Assembly: GCA_041477005.1 (NCBI GenBank)
Contig: JBGOUJ010000091.1
Location: 1-17,316 of the forward strand
DNA: 17,316 nucleotides
Source: JBGOUJ01 sp041477005
Lineage (GTDB): Bacteria > Acidobacteriota > Terriglobia > Bryobacterales > JACQDG01
Direction: 5' to 3'
Part shown: positions 1 through 6,389 of the stretch, piece after piece
How the letters are laid out: the number at the start of each line of letters is the position of its first letter
Position numbering within the stretch: position 1 is the stretch's first letter
The notes under the pieces: generated by a model
Database searches by the model: none
Told to the model about the DNA's origin: nothing
What the model saw: the letters and a program-made list of their open reading frames with translations, nothing else
Translations under genes and position numbers: made by a program

Positions 1-17
1 AGAACTAAGTGTCTGGC

Positions 18-51
18 CCAACAAAGCAATGGCCGAACGATAGCTTGTTGG
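18..51. repeat. Imperfect stem-loop at the window start
   Basis: CCAACAA (18-24) is matched by TTGTTGG (45-51), and the neighbouring AGC/GCT extends the stem with one bulged base. No T-tract follows on either strand. It could end or attenuate transcription of a gene lying left of the window, but the sequence cannot show that. I see no gene in 1-138. Confidence 0.3.
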
Positions 52-86
52 ACTCTGTCCGGGCGGTCTATCCTTGTCATGTCTTC

Positions 87-120
87 TATAAGAAGCTGGC
101 ATCGGTAAGGCGCCGGCGCC
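87..120 (+). promoter_or_regulatory. Possible upstream control region of the Flp pilin gene
   Basis: Three weak signals lie before the pilin start. TATAAG (87-92) resembles a -10 box but has no clear -35 partner. TGGC at 97-100 followed by GC at 110-111 gives GG-N10-GC spacing, as in sigma-54 promoters, although the -12 half (AGGC) matches poorly. GGCGCCGGCGCC (109-120) is a perfect 12-bp palindrome just upstream of the ribosome-binding region. Which of these works in vivo is unknown. Confidence 0.25.
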
Positions 121-138
121 TGGAGACAATGAGAGTAC

Positions 139-324
139 ATGACGAAGCTTTACATCATCTTGAAGAAGGCGCTCCGAGATGAGCGCGGCCAGGATCTGGT
201 GGAGTATGCGCTGCTGGCGGGTTTCATCGCCATCGCGGCCGGTGCGTTGCTGCCGGGCATTTCGACCAGCATCAGCACGATCTTCAGCCGGATGGCATCG
301 GTCCTGTCCAAGGCCGCGTCCTAA
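139..324 (+). CDS. Flp/Fap-type (type IVb) pilin
   Basis: This 61-residue product has the plan of a Flp pilin: a short basic leader, a prepilin-peptidase site and one hydrophobic helix. Cleavage is expected between G17 and Q18 in ERGQDLVEYALL, which gives a 44-residue mature pilin with the family Glu at mature position 5 and Tyr at position 6 (E22, Y23). The hydrophobic stretch runs from about residue 20 to 40. Flp pilins are exported and assembled by Tad machinery into thin adhesive fibres, but no tad genes are in this window, so the pilin must be served from elsewhere or may be used by another system. The ATG at 139 follows GAGAG (131-135) at close spacing. A strong hairpin lies directly after the stop codon. 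Confidence 0.85.
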   Translation: MTKLYIILKKALRDERGQDLVEYALLAGFIAIAAGALLPGISTSISTIFSRMASVLSKAAS

Positions 325-341
325 CCGCCCGAATTGGCTAG

Positions 342-377
342 CGGCGCGTTTGAGCCGTCACAGGCTCAAACGCGCCG
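342..377 (+). promoter_or_regulatory. Perfect 15-bp hairpin between the pilin gene and the next gene
   Basis: CGGCGCGTTTGAGCC (342-356) is exactly complementary to 363-377, with a 6-nt loop (GTCACA). It begins 18 bases after the pilin stop and ends 16 bases before the next ATG. There is no U-tract (GGTAAGAACT follows), so it is not a classical intrinsic terminator. It would fit a 3' mRNA stabiliser or partial terminator that lets a pilin be made in large excess over its downstream gene. That role is inferred. Confidence 0.7.
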
Positions 378-393
378 GCCGGTAAGAACTACC

Positions 394-849
394 ATGGCGA
401 CTTTGCTGATCATCGGCGTTTCGCTCGCGTTATTCTTCCACTGGTTCCGCTACACCGTGATCCTGATTCTGCGGACGCGGTCTTCGCCGGAATACGCGCG
501 GAAGGTAGCCGTCGCCAATCATCTCAGCTTTGCCGATGTCCGGCAGAAGCTGCACGCCAACAACGCGGAGAATCTGGCGGGCTTGTGCGGCGCGCTGCAG
601 CGCGATTACCGCGCTTTGAAGTACCTGCTGGGCCATGCCGCCACGTCGCAGGCGGAAGGCTATACCGTCGAGCAGAGGCTGCTGATGGTTAACTTCCGCT
701 TGCAGGGGCTGTGGTTCTCCGCCGTATCCCGATCCCGTCCCAACGCGGCCAAGCTGGCGCTGCTCGAAATGTCGAGCACCCTGGAATTTTTCGCCAACGC
801 CATGGGCCGCCGCTTCGCGACCGTCGCCGCCGACGCAGCCCGCGCCTGA
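394..849 (+). CDS. Single-pass membrane protein of unknown function, downstream of the pilin
   Basis: This 151-residue protein starts with a hydrophobic segment (about residues 3-27, including the run LLIIGVSLALFF) and continues as a soluble, mostly helical, Ala/Leu/Arg-rich domain with no signature I recognise. An earlier in-frame ATG at 334 would place the start inside the perfect hairpin and add a low-complexity Arg/Pro-rich extension, so ATG 394 is preferred. There is no strong ribosome-binding site. It lies 69 bases after the pilin stop on the same strand, so co-transcription is likely if the hairpin is read through. The context hints at a pilus or membrane role. No function is assigned. 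Confidence 0.65.
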   Translation: MATLLIIGVSLALFFHWFRYTVILILRTRSSPEYARKVAVANHLSFADVRQKLHANNAENLAGLCGALQRDYRALKYLLGHAATSQAEGYTVEQRLLMVNFRLQGLWFSAVSRSRPNAAKLALLEMSSTLEFFANAMGRRFATVAADAARA

Positions 850-995
850 TCCAGCCCGCTTCCTCCTCTTCGCCAACGCGCGGACTCCTCCCGGCGAGCC
901 CAGGCTCCGGCCTCACGCTCACACCGCCGCTTGATTCCGCTGAAATCACCAGGGAAAGTCCCGCTTCGGCAGCGGCTCGTAAATCGTTGAAGACC

Positions 996-1025
996 TGGCG
1001 CCGGAGGAGGGGTCGAACCTTCCTG
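996..1025 (-). other. Sequence resembling the 3' end of a tRNA (T-arm plus acceptor strand)
   Basis: Read on the - strand the segment is GAAGG-TTCGACC-CCTCC followed by TCCGGCGCCA. This looks like a T-stem, the conserved T-loop, a closing stem with one mismatch, and an acceptor 3' strand ending in CCA-like sequence. The 5' half that a tRNA needs would lie inside the last codons and stop of the neighbouring efflux gene, and no D-arm or anticodon arm can be built there. The acceptor is also about one base short. It may be a decayed tRNA remnant, an old integration-site scar or chance. The rest of 850-1037 shows nothing I can name. Confidence 0.3.
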
Positions 1026-1037
1026 CCCCGTGGCTGC

Positions 1038-2480
1038 TCACGGCGATACCTCCCAGCCACCGCCGAGCGCCTTGTAGAGCGCCACAAGCGTGACGGCGAG
1101 GCTGGTCTGGCTCTGGGCCACCTGGTCCTCAACGAGAAGAAGTTCGCGCTGTGCATCCAGGACTCCGAGGTAGTCGCCAAGTCCTTTGGAGTACAGCTCT
1201 CGCGTCAGGCTGACGGCGTCACGATTGTGGAGCAGCGCCTCGCGGAGATGGTCCAGGCGGTCTTTCTCGTGGCGGAACGCGCTCAAGGCGTCTTCGACGT
1301 CTCGGAGCGACTCCAGCACGGCAGCTTCATAGCGGAACACGACTTGTTCGCTCCTCGCCTGCTGGACCGCGATGTTGGAGCGAATGCGGCCTCCAGTGAA
1401 CAGCGGCAGGCGGACACCGGGTCCGAAGGAAAAGAAATTGCCGAGACCCAGGGTCAGATTGCCTGCCTCGGTCGCCTGGCGGCCCGCGAGTCCGGTCAAG
1501 GTAATCTTCGGATACAGGTCCGAGCGCGCGGCAGAGACCCGAGCCGCGGCGGCGGCCATTTCAAATTCCGCGCGGCGCAAGTCCGGACGTCGCAGCAACA
1601 AATCCGCCGGAACTCCGGTCGGCAGGGATTCCGGGAGAGCCGGCAGGGGCGCTTCCGGGCGCAGCTCAGAGACCAGCCGGGCGGGATCGAGTCTCAGCAG
1701 AACACCCAGTGCGTGGATGGACTGATCGATCCGGGCTTCGAGCGGCGGCGCGCCCGCCTGCGTCTCGTGGAGCTGGGCGGCTGCGCGGACAACGTCGAGT
1801 TCCGGGGCCAGCCCGGCTTTGCGGCGGGCCGCGGTCAGCTCCAGCGAGTCCTTCTGAAGCGCTATGTTGTTTCCGACGATGGACAAGCGCCGCTGCGCGC
1901 CTCGAAGCTGGAGGTAGTTCCGCCCAACCTCGGCGGCGACCGCGACACGCACATCGTTTCGCGCTTCTTGGGAAGCGCGAACGTCGGCCGCCGCGGCGGC
2001 CAGCGACTTCCGCAAGCCTCCGAAAAAATCGATCTCCCAAGACGAATCGAAGCCGAGCTGAAAGACGCTGGTCTCGAAGGGGGCGAGCAGGCTGGTCCGG
2101 GATTGCGGCGAGCCGGACAAGATCCCGGCGCCCGTCAGGCCTTGGGCGATGCCGCCGCGCACCCGCGTGTATCCATCCGAGGCGCCGATCGAGGGCTGCA
2201 AAGCGGCGCGCGCCACTCCCCGGGCTGCTCGCGCCTCCGCGATTCGGGCGCCGGCCGTCTTGAGGTCGAGGTTGGACTCGAGCGCGCGTTCGATCAGGGA
2301 CTTCAACAGCGGATCGTCGAAAAGCTTCCACCAGGCCCGGACCGCCTCGATATCTCGAGACTCGGGCAGCGGCAGGGGCTGGCTCCAATGTTCCGGCAGA
2401 TCCACGACGGGCGGTCTCTGTTGCTTGGGGCCGCTTGCGACTACCGGAAACACGATCAACAGAAGGAGCAGGGTTTTCAT
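1038..2480 (-). CDS. TolC/NodT-like outer-membrane efflux channel protein
   Basis: This 480-residue protein matches the outer-membrane efflux protein family that forms the trimeric exit duct of tripartite pumps. A signal peptide is clear (MKTLLLLLIVFPVVAS). There is no lipobox cysteine, so unlike many NodT-type members it is probably not a lipoprotein. Two repeated helical/beta modules follow, at roughly residues 55-250 and 265-470. They include typical phrases such as the early WWKLFDDPLL segment, SSWEIDFFGGLR near the middle, and RRPDLRRAEFEMAAAAARV in the second half. The length is normal for the family. Its ATG overlaps the stop of the adaptor gene upstream (ATGA, 2477-2480), indicating translational coupling. 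It is the last gene of the export operon. The exported substrate cannot be read from the sequence. Confidence 0.92.
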   Translation of the reverse strand: MKTLLLLLIVFPVVASGPKQQRPPVVDLPEHWSQPLPLPESRDIEAVRAWWKLFDDPLLKSLIERALESNLDLKTAGARIAEARAARGVARAALQPSIGASDGYTRVRGGIAQGLTGAGILSGSPQSRTSLLAPFETSVFQLGFDSSWEIDFFGGLRKSLAAAAADVRASQEARNDVRVAVAAEVGRNYLQLRGAQRRLSIVGNNIALQKDSLELTAARRKAGLAPELDVVRAAAQLHETQAGAPPLEARIDQSIHALGVLLRLDPARLVSELRPEAPLPALPESLPTGVPADLLLRRPDLRRAEFEMAAAAARVSAARSDLYPKITLTGLAGRQATEAGNLTLGLGNFFSFGPGVRLPLFTGGRIRSNIAVQQARSEQVVFRYEAAVLESLRDVEDALSAFRHEKDRLDHLREALLHNRDAVSLTRELYSKGLGDYLGVLDAQRELLLVEDQVAQSQTSLAVTLVALYKALGGGWEVSP

Positions 2481-3535
2481 CGTGCGACTCCTGGATTCGG
2501 CGCTTCGATGAAGACGTCCATCTGCTGTCCGACGTAGAAGGGGACATTGCGGTCCTGGAATCGGTAGATCGCCTGAAGGACGCGCGTGTCGACTCGCTCC
2601 GTGCTGTCGCCGGTGAGGGACTTCTTCGGGATAACGTAGGGCTCAAACCGAACAAACTCGAGCCTGGCGCGGCGGCTGCTGTTGCCACGCTCCGCCGCTT
2701 CGGCCTCGGAACCGGGCCGAACCCGCCAGGCGTCGTTCTCGTCGATGTCGGCACGAACGTGAAGCCGATCCACTTCGCCCATCACCAGGAGAGGCGTAGC
2801 AAGCTGTCCAGCCTGGGCGTACTCGCCGGCTCTCACGCTGAGCCGCAAGATTTCGCCGCTGATGGGCGCGCGCATCGTGAGCCGGTCCAGGTCGGCTTCG
2901 ACCCGGCGGACCTGGGCTTCGGCGTTGGCCACTTCGGCTCGCGCTACCTGGAGATCGGCGCTCCAGGTTCCCGCCTTCAGGAGGCTCAGAGCGGCTCCGG
3001 CTTCGGCCAGGCGTGCCGCCGCCATTTTGGTCGCCTCGCGGCGGCGCAGCAGGTCTTCTTCGCGGATGGCGCGCTTATCGGTGACGCTCTCGATCAAGCG
3101 CTGCTGCACCTGCGCGTCGGCCAGAGCGGCTTCCGCCTCACGGACCCGCGCTTCGGCCGGTGGAATCTCCTCCGGCCGGGGCGACTGCTCGAGCTTAGCC
3201 AGGCGGCTCCGCGCCACTTCCAGGTTGCTCTTGCGCAGGGCGATCTCCGCCCGCAGGTCGCGGTCGTCGAGGGAAAACAGCGGATCTCCTTTCTTGACAC
3301 GCTGGCCCGCTGTTACATGGACCGCAACCACCAGACCCGGCACCGGTGTGCTCACCGCGATGTTTTCGGAGCGCGGCTCAACCAGCCCGACGGCGGCGAC
3401 GGTATTGGGGAAAGAGACTGCCGCCGGATTCGCCGGCGGATCGGTTGACTGGCGGCGCCAGCGCCATTCGTAGGATTTGGCCGCGGCAAACGCTAAAGCA
3501 ACGGATGCCAACAAAGGAAGTGCCAGACGTCTCAT
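2477..3535 (-). CDS. HlyD/DevB-type periplasmic adaptor (membrane fusion protein)
   Basis: This 352-residue adaptor would bridge the inner-membrane ABC transporter and the outer-membrane channel. A membrane anchor or uncleaved signal (residues 4-20) is followed by the first half of a biotinyl-lipoyl-like domain (about 48-92, with GLVVAVHVTAGQRVKKGDPL). A long Ala/Glu/Arg-rich coiled-coil hairpin spans about 94-218, and the second lipoyl half begins with the family motif MRAPISGEI (221-229). A beta-barrel domain closes the protein at about 259-347. The frame is open further upstream, but ATG 3535 is chosen because it is preceded by a hydrophobic N-terminus only from that point and overlaps the ATPase stop as ATGA (3532-3535). 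The domain order and the permease type next to it recall DevB of DevBCA exporters. Confidence 0.9.
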   Translation of the reverse strand: MRRLALPLLASVALAFAAAKSYEWRWRRQSTDPPANPAAVSFPNTVAAVGLVEPRSENIAVSTPVPGLVVAVHVTAGQRVKKGDPLFSLDDRDLRAEIALRKSNLEVARSRLAKLEQSPRPEEIPPAEARVREAEAALADAQVQQRLIESVTDKRAIREEDLLRRREATKMAAARLAEAGAALSLLKAGTWSADLQVARAEVANAEAQVRRVEADLDRLTMRAPISGEILRLSVRAGEYAQAGQLATPLLVMGEVDRLHVRADIDENDAWRVRPGSEAEAAERGNSSRRARLEFVRFEPYVIPKKSLTGDSTERVDTRVLQAIYRFQDRNVPFYVGQQMDVFIEAPNPGVAR

Positions 3536-4242
3536 ATCAATTTTGCTCCTTCCTCTTCTCGTGATTCGACAGCTACGATCTTTCCGTCGTCCATGCGCGC
3601 GATCCGGTCTGCGAACTGAAACACGCGGTTGTCGTGCGTGACGACGATGACGGCGCGGCCCGGGCGAACCGCCTGGGAGGAGAGCAACTCCATCACCTGG
3701 TGGCCGGTTTCGGCATCCAGCGCCGACGTCGGCTCGTCGCACACAATGAGCCTGGGTTCATGCACCAGCGCTCGCGCAAAGGCGACCCTTTGCTGCTGGC
3801 CGCCCGAGAGCTGCGAGGGGAGCGCATTCGCGCGCTGGGCCACTCCGAGCCGATCGAGCATCTGCGCCGCCCGCGCCACTGCTTCCCTTCGCGGCACGCC
3901 GGCCGCCAGCAGGGGTATTGCGGCGTTCTCGGCGGCCGTCAAGGACGGCAGCAGATTGAACTGCTGGAACACAAAGCCCACATTCTTGCGGCGGAACTCC
4001 ACCTGCCGGTCGCCCGGCAACCGATCGACTCGCTCGCCCAGGACCTCGACTTCGCCGCCGGTCGCGTCGAGCAGGCCCGCAATCACGGAGAGCAGCGTGG
4101 TCTTGCCGCACCCGCTCGGTCCGACCAGCATGGTCATTTCGCCGAACCGGACCTGAAGCTGCACGCCACGCAACACCTGAATGCGCGTGTCGCCTTCGCC
4201 AAATTCCTTCTCGAGTTGCTTGCATTCCACTGCGAGATCCAT
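3532..4242 (-). CDS. ABC transporter ATPase (LolD/MacB/DevA class)
   Basis: This 236-residue nucleotide-binding subunit powers the export complex from the cytoplasmic face. All ABC motifs are intact: Walker A GPSGCGKT (41-48), Q-loop in VFQQF (about 93), signature LSGGQ (145-149), Walker B LIVCDE (165-170) with the catalytic Glu, D-loop SALD, and H-loop His203 in VVTHD. The length fits the stand-alone ATPases that pair with FtsX-fold permeases. ATG 4242 is chosen over an upstream in-frame start because it follows GAGG at good spacing and lies one base after the permease stop (TGA-C-ATG). An upstream extension would run through the permease gene. Its stop overlaps the adaptor start by four bases. 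Confidence 0.94.
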   Translation of the reverse strand: MDLAVECKQLEKEFGEGDTRIQVLRGVQLQVRFGEMTMLVGPSGCGKTTLLSVIAGLLDATGGEVEVLGERVDRLPGDRQVEFRRKNVGFVFQQFNLLPSLTAAENAAIPLLAAGVPRREAVARAAQMLDRLGVAQRANALPSQLSGGQQQRVAFARALVHEPRLIVCDEPTSALDAETGHQVMELLSSQAVRPGRAVIVVTHDNRVFQFADRIARMDDGKIVAVESREEEGAKLI

Positions 4243-4243
4243 G

Positions 4244-5389
4244 TCAACCTCGGAAAACAACGGCCGGCTCGAGCACCAGGACGCGCCGGATGCTGAGCAG
4301 GCTCGCCAGGAACACGACAAAGAAGATGGCGGCGGAAACGCCGGCCATGTTTTGCCACAGCAGGACGATGCCGCGAGTCGGCACACTTCGCAGCGTGATG
4401 GTGAAGAAGACGGCGGCCAATCCGGACCCCAGCGAGAATCCGATGGCGCCCACCAGGAACGCCTGCAGCAGGATCATGCCGACGATCCGGCGGTTCGTCA
4501 CGCCGATGGCCTTCAGGGCCCCGAACTGTTTGAGGTTCTCGATGGTGAATATGTAGAAGGTTTGACCGGCAACCACCGCCCCAACGATCAGGGCGATCAT
4601 GATCGTAATCCCGAAATTGACGGGAATACCGGTGTTCCGAATGTAGTAACCCACGGTTTGCCAGGCGAATCCGGCGCCAGAGACGGCGCGCAGGCCGGTC
4701 CGGTCTTCGATCCGCCGGCAAAGCTCTGCCGCTGAAACTCCCGGCTTCGGCTTGACGAGCACGAAGGAGAGCTGATTGCGCTCGGGCCCGACGAACTGGA
4801 TGGCCTGGCTGTAGCGCGAGAACATTATGGGGAAGGTCGCGAATGGAGCGGACGCCTCGGCGACGCCGACGATTCTCGCGAGGTGGTCGTTCAGCTCGAG
4901 CGTCTTGCCGAGTTCCAAAGGCTGGCCGGGGAAGAGGAAGTAGTAGCCGGCGCGATCGATGATGACCGAATCCGGCTGCCACAGACTCTCCGCCGAGCCG
5001 AGGATCATCTTGTCGCGCGAAGGCGCGCCGACCAGCGTGGCGTCATCCAGGCCCATCATGATGACGACGCGAAACGTTCCGTCCGGGGCCTTCGCCCGGG
5101 GCTGGCCTTTGAAGAGCCGAACGGCCCACTCGATGCCGGGGACTCCTCGCACGCGGTAGAGGTCGTTTTCGGTGAGGGCCTTGATCTCGTCCATGTATTG
5201 GGTCTTCTTGTCCATCACCCAGATGTCGGCGTCGGTGACGTCCAGAATCTGGCTCGTTGTGCGCTTCATGATGCTGGCAAAGATGGAGCTCTGGTTTTCC
5301 AGAAGGAAGGTCGAGAAAGCAATGGCGAAGATCAGGCCGAGATACTTGGCGCGATCGCTGGTCAGCATCTTGAGGGCTACAAAATTCAT
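4244..5389 (-). CDS. FtsX-fold ABC permease (DevC/MacB-like)
   Basis: This 381-residue inner-membrane permease has the four-helix FtsX layout: TM1 at about 16-36, a large periplasmic domain (about 40-255), then TM2 (258-282), TM3 (303-332) and TM4 (345-366). The cytoplasmic loop after TM2 carries the typical coupling segment LKQFGALKAIGVTNRRI (286-302), which contacts the ATPase. Family members of this mechanotransmission type do not move substrate through the membrane themselves; they drive periplasmic or outer-membrane export through adaptor and TolC. ATG 5389 is supported by AAGGAG nine bases upstream and by the hydrophobic helix that follows. It is the first gene of the pump operon, 58 bases after tetR, with a TetR-type operator in that gap. 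Confidence 0.92.
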   Translation of the reverse strand: MNFVALKMLTSDRAKYLGLIFAIAFSTFLLENQSSIFASIMKRTTSQILDVTDADIWVMDKKTQYMDEIKALTENDLYRVRGVPGIEWAVRLFKGQPRAKAPDGTFRVVIMMGLDDATLVGAPSRDKMILGSAESLWQPDSVIIDRAGYYFLFPGQPLELGKTLELNDHLARIVGVAEASAPFATFPIMFSRYSQAIQFVGPERNQLSFVLVKPKPGVSAAELCRRIEDRTGLRAVSGAGFAWQTVGYYIRNTGIPVNFGITIMIALIVGAVVAGQTFYIFTIENLKQFGALKAIGVTNRRIVGMILLQAFLVGAIGFSLGSGLAAVFFTITLRSVPTRGIVLLWQNMAGVSAAIFFVVFLASLLSIRRVLVLEPAVVFRG

Positions 5390-5413
5390 GGGCGTGGTCT
5401 CCTTGTAACATCC

Positions 5414-5427
5414 ATACCAGTCGGTAT
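5414..5427. promoter_or_regulatory. TetR-type operator before the pump operon
   Basis: ATACCAGTCGGTAT is a near-palindrome with arms ATACC/GGTAT. On the - strand it directly follows an AT tract (TATATATATA, part of which can serve as a -10 box) and lies 25-38 bases before the permease ATG. It matches the site before tetR (6076-6089) at 11 of 14 positions when one is inverted, giving a shared ATACYRRYYRGTAT pattern. Binding here would block the pump promoter. Confidence 0.65.
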
Positions 5428-5447
5428 ATATATAGGGTGAGAAAAGT

Positions 5448-6077
5448 TCACCCCGGGGACGCGCCAACCCGCAGGCTGCTCAGATAGTGGATCAGGCTTT
5501 CGCCGCAGGCTTCGAGCAGTTCGGGATCGCGCGCGTTCTTAGCCATGCCGACGCCACCCTCCAGCGCCCCTACAACAAAGGTGCTGGCCTTTTCCGGGTC
5601 GATATCCAGCCGCACGTAACCCTTCTCCTGCCCCCGGCGGAGGGCCTGCGCCAAGCCTGTGCGCCACAGCCTGTAGATCTTGTGCACGCTCTCGCGGAAG
5701 CCCTCGTCCACGGGGGACATCTCCTGCGCCAAGTTATTGAGCGGACAGCCAAATTCACAGATCTGGGCCAGCTTCTCCGACCGGAGGCCGCGAATCACAT
5801 CGATCATGGCCTGGATCGGATCTTCCGCCCGCTCGAGCGGCCGCAGCCAGCGATCCAGTATCCAGCCCCGGACCACCTCGTCGATCACGGCATGTCCCAG
5901 CGCCGTTTTGCTCTCAAAGTGGTGATAGAGCGCCCCCTTGGTGACCCCGGCACGGGCCAGGATCGTGTTCAGGTCAGCCGCCCGAAACCCGTTCCGGTAG
6001 ATCTCCCAGAATGCCGCCTGGACGAGGTTCTCGCGCGTCAGGTCCGGGTTGCGCTTGCGGGCAGCCTGGGGTTTCAT
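5448..6077 (-). CDS. TetR/AcrR-family transcriptional repressor
   Basis: This 209-residue regulator has an N-terminal helix-turn-helix domain: helix 1 around residues 13-30, and recognition region TKGALYHHFESKTAL at 46-60. A ligand-sensing C-terminal domain contains the phrase GCPLNNLAQEM (110-120). C111 lies where the redox/electrophile-sensing cysteine of NemR (SGCL...) appears to fall, so thiol-based sensing is possible but unproven. Two other cysteines are C107 and C191. The open frame continues far upstream, but residues before ATG 6077 look non-coding and a promoter and operator sit there, so this start is chosen. The gene is immediately upstream of the efflux operon on the same strand, and matched operators lie before both, which makes it the probable local repressor. 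Confidence 0.9.
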   Translation of the reverse strand: MKPQAARKRNPDLTRENLVQAAFWEIYRNGFRAADLNTILARAGVTKGALYHHFESKTALGHAVIDEVVRGWILDRWLRPLERAEDPIQAMIDVIRGLRSEKLAQICEFGCPLNNLAQEMSPVDEGFRESVHKIYRLWRTGLAQALRRGQEKGYVRLDIDPEKASTFVVGALEGGVGMAKNARDPELLEACGESLIHYLSSLRVGASPG

Positions 6078-6089
6078 ACCAACCAGTAT
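6076..6089. promoter_or_regulatory. TetR-type operator overlapping the tetR start codon
   Basis: ATACCAACCAGTAT has arms ATAC/GTAT and covers both the -10 box (6085-6090) and the first two bases of the tetR ATG (6077-6075). It is the partner of the site at 5414-5427. This position predicts tight self-repression by blocking RNA polymerase. Confidence 0.65.
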
Positions 6090-6113
6090 GAACGCTATTC
6101 GGAAGAACGTCAA
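6085..6113 (-). promoter_or_regulatory. tetR promoter, probably giving a leaderless mRNA
   Basis: On the - strand TTGACG (6113-6108) is a 5/6 match to the -35 box. It is followed by exactly 17 bases and CATACT (6090-6085), a 4/6 match to the -10 box. Counting 6-8 bases onwards puts the transcription start at 6079-6077, which is the tetR ATG. No ribosome-binding site is present before the ATG, consistent with leaderless translation. Confidence 0.55.
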
Positions 6114-6213
6114 GAAAATTCTTTCGGGCAAGAAGCCACCGGCATTCGCACTCCGTCTGCTCCGCGGGGATCCAAGAAGGTCACCATCTGCGCGGACGAG
6201 GACACGAGATCCC

Positions 6214-6234
6214 GCCGGCTCGGGAATAGCCGGC
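6214..6234. repeat. Short hairpin in the tetR-glnA intergenic region
   Basis: GCCGGCT (6214-6220) pairs perfectly with AGCCGGC (6228-6234) over a 7-nt loop. No T-tract follows. Apart from this and the promoters, the 312 bases between tetR and glnA (6078-6389) hold no gene I can support. Confidence 0.35.
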
Positions 6235-6294
6235 TCAGCCCCACGAATTTGTTCGCGTAATCTTGGTGGTCGGCGACCCTCGCCCTCACTTTTT

Positions 6295-6328
6295 TTGCCC
6301 TTGCCCTTCCGATGCTGTATGCTATGCT
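6295..6328 (+). promoter_or_regulatory. Candidate glnA promoter with duplicated -35 and -10 boxes
   Basis: TTGCCC occurs twice in tandem (6295-6300, 6301-6306), and TATGCT occurs twice overlapping (6318-6323, 6323-6328). The first pair has a 17-bp spacer and the second a 16-bp spacer, so two overlapping sigma-70-type promoters shifted by about five bases are possible. The resulting leader to the ATG would be about 55 nt. No sigma-54 promoter typical of nitrogen-regulated glnA genes is evident. Confidence 0.45.
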
Positions 6329-6389
6329 TTACGATTCGTAGTTTCGGCATCCCCACTGGAAATCTGCCCGTACATTCACTGGAGGAGTG

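Noticed and set aside
996..1080. A complete tRNA gene on the - strand
   Set aside because: The 5' half would lie in the coding end of the efflux gene and no D-arm or anticodon arm can be drawn; only a fragment is reported.
711..2537. Long + strand open frame of about 600 codons opposite the TolC-like gene
   Set aside because: It is antisense to a clear family member and its translation is low-complexity Arg/Gly/Gln-rich sequence without any domain; it results from high GC.
6272..6296. Rho-independent terminator (GGCGA/TCGCC stem, then seven T) before glnA
   Set aside because: The stem is only five base pairs, the T-run is separated by five bases, and no + strand gene lies upstream to be terminated. 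The T-run more likely belongs to the promoter region.
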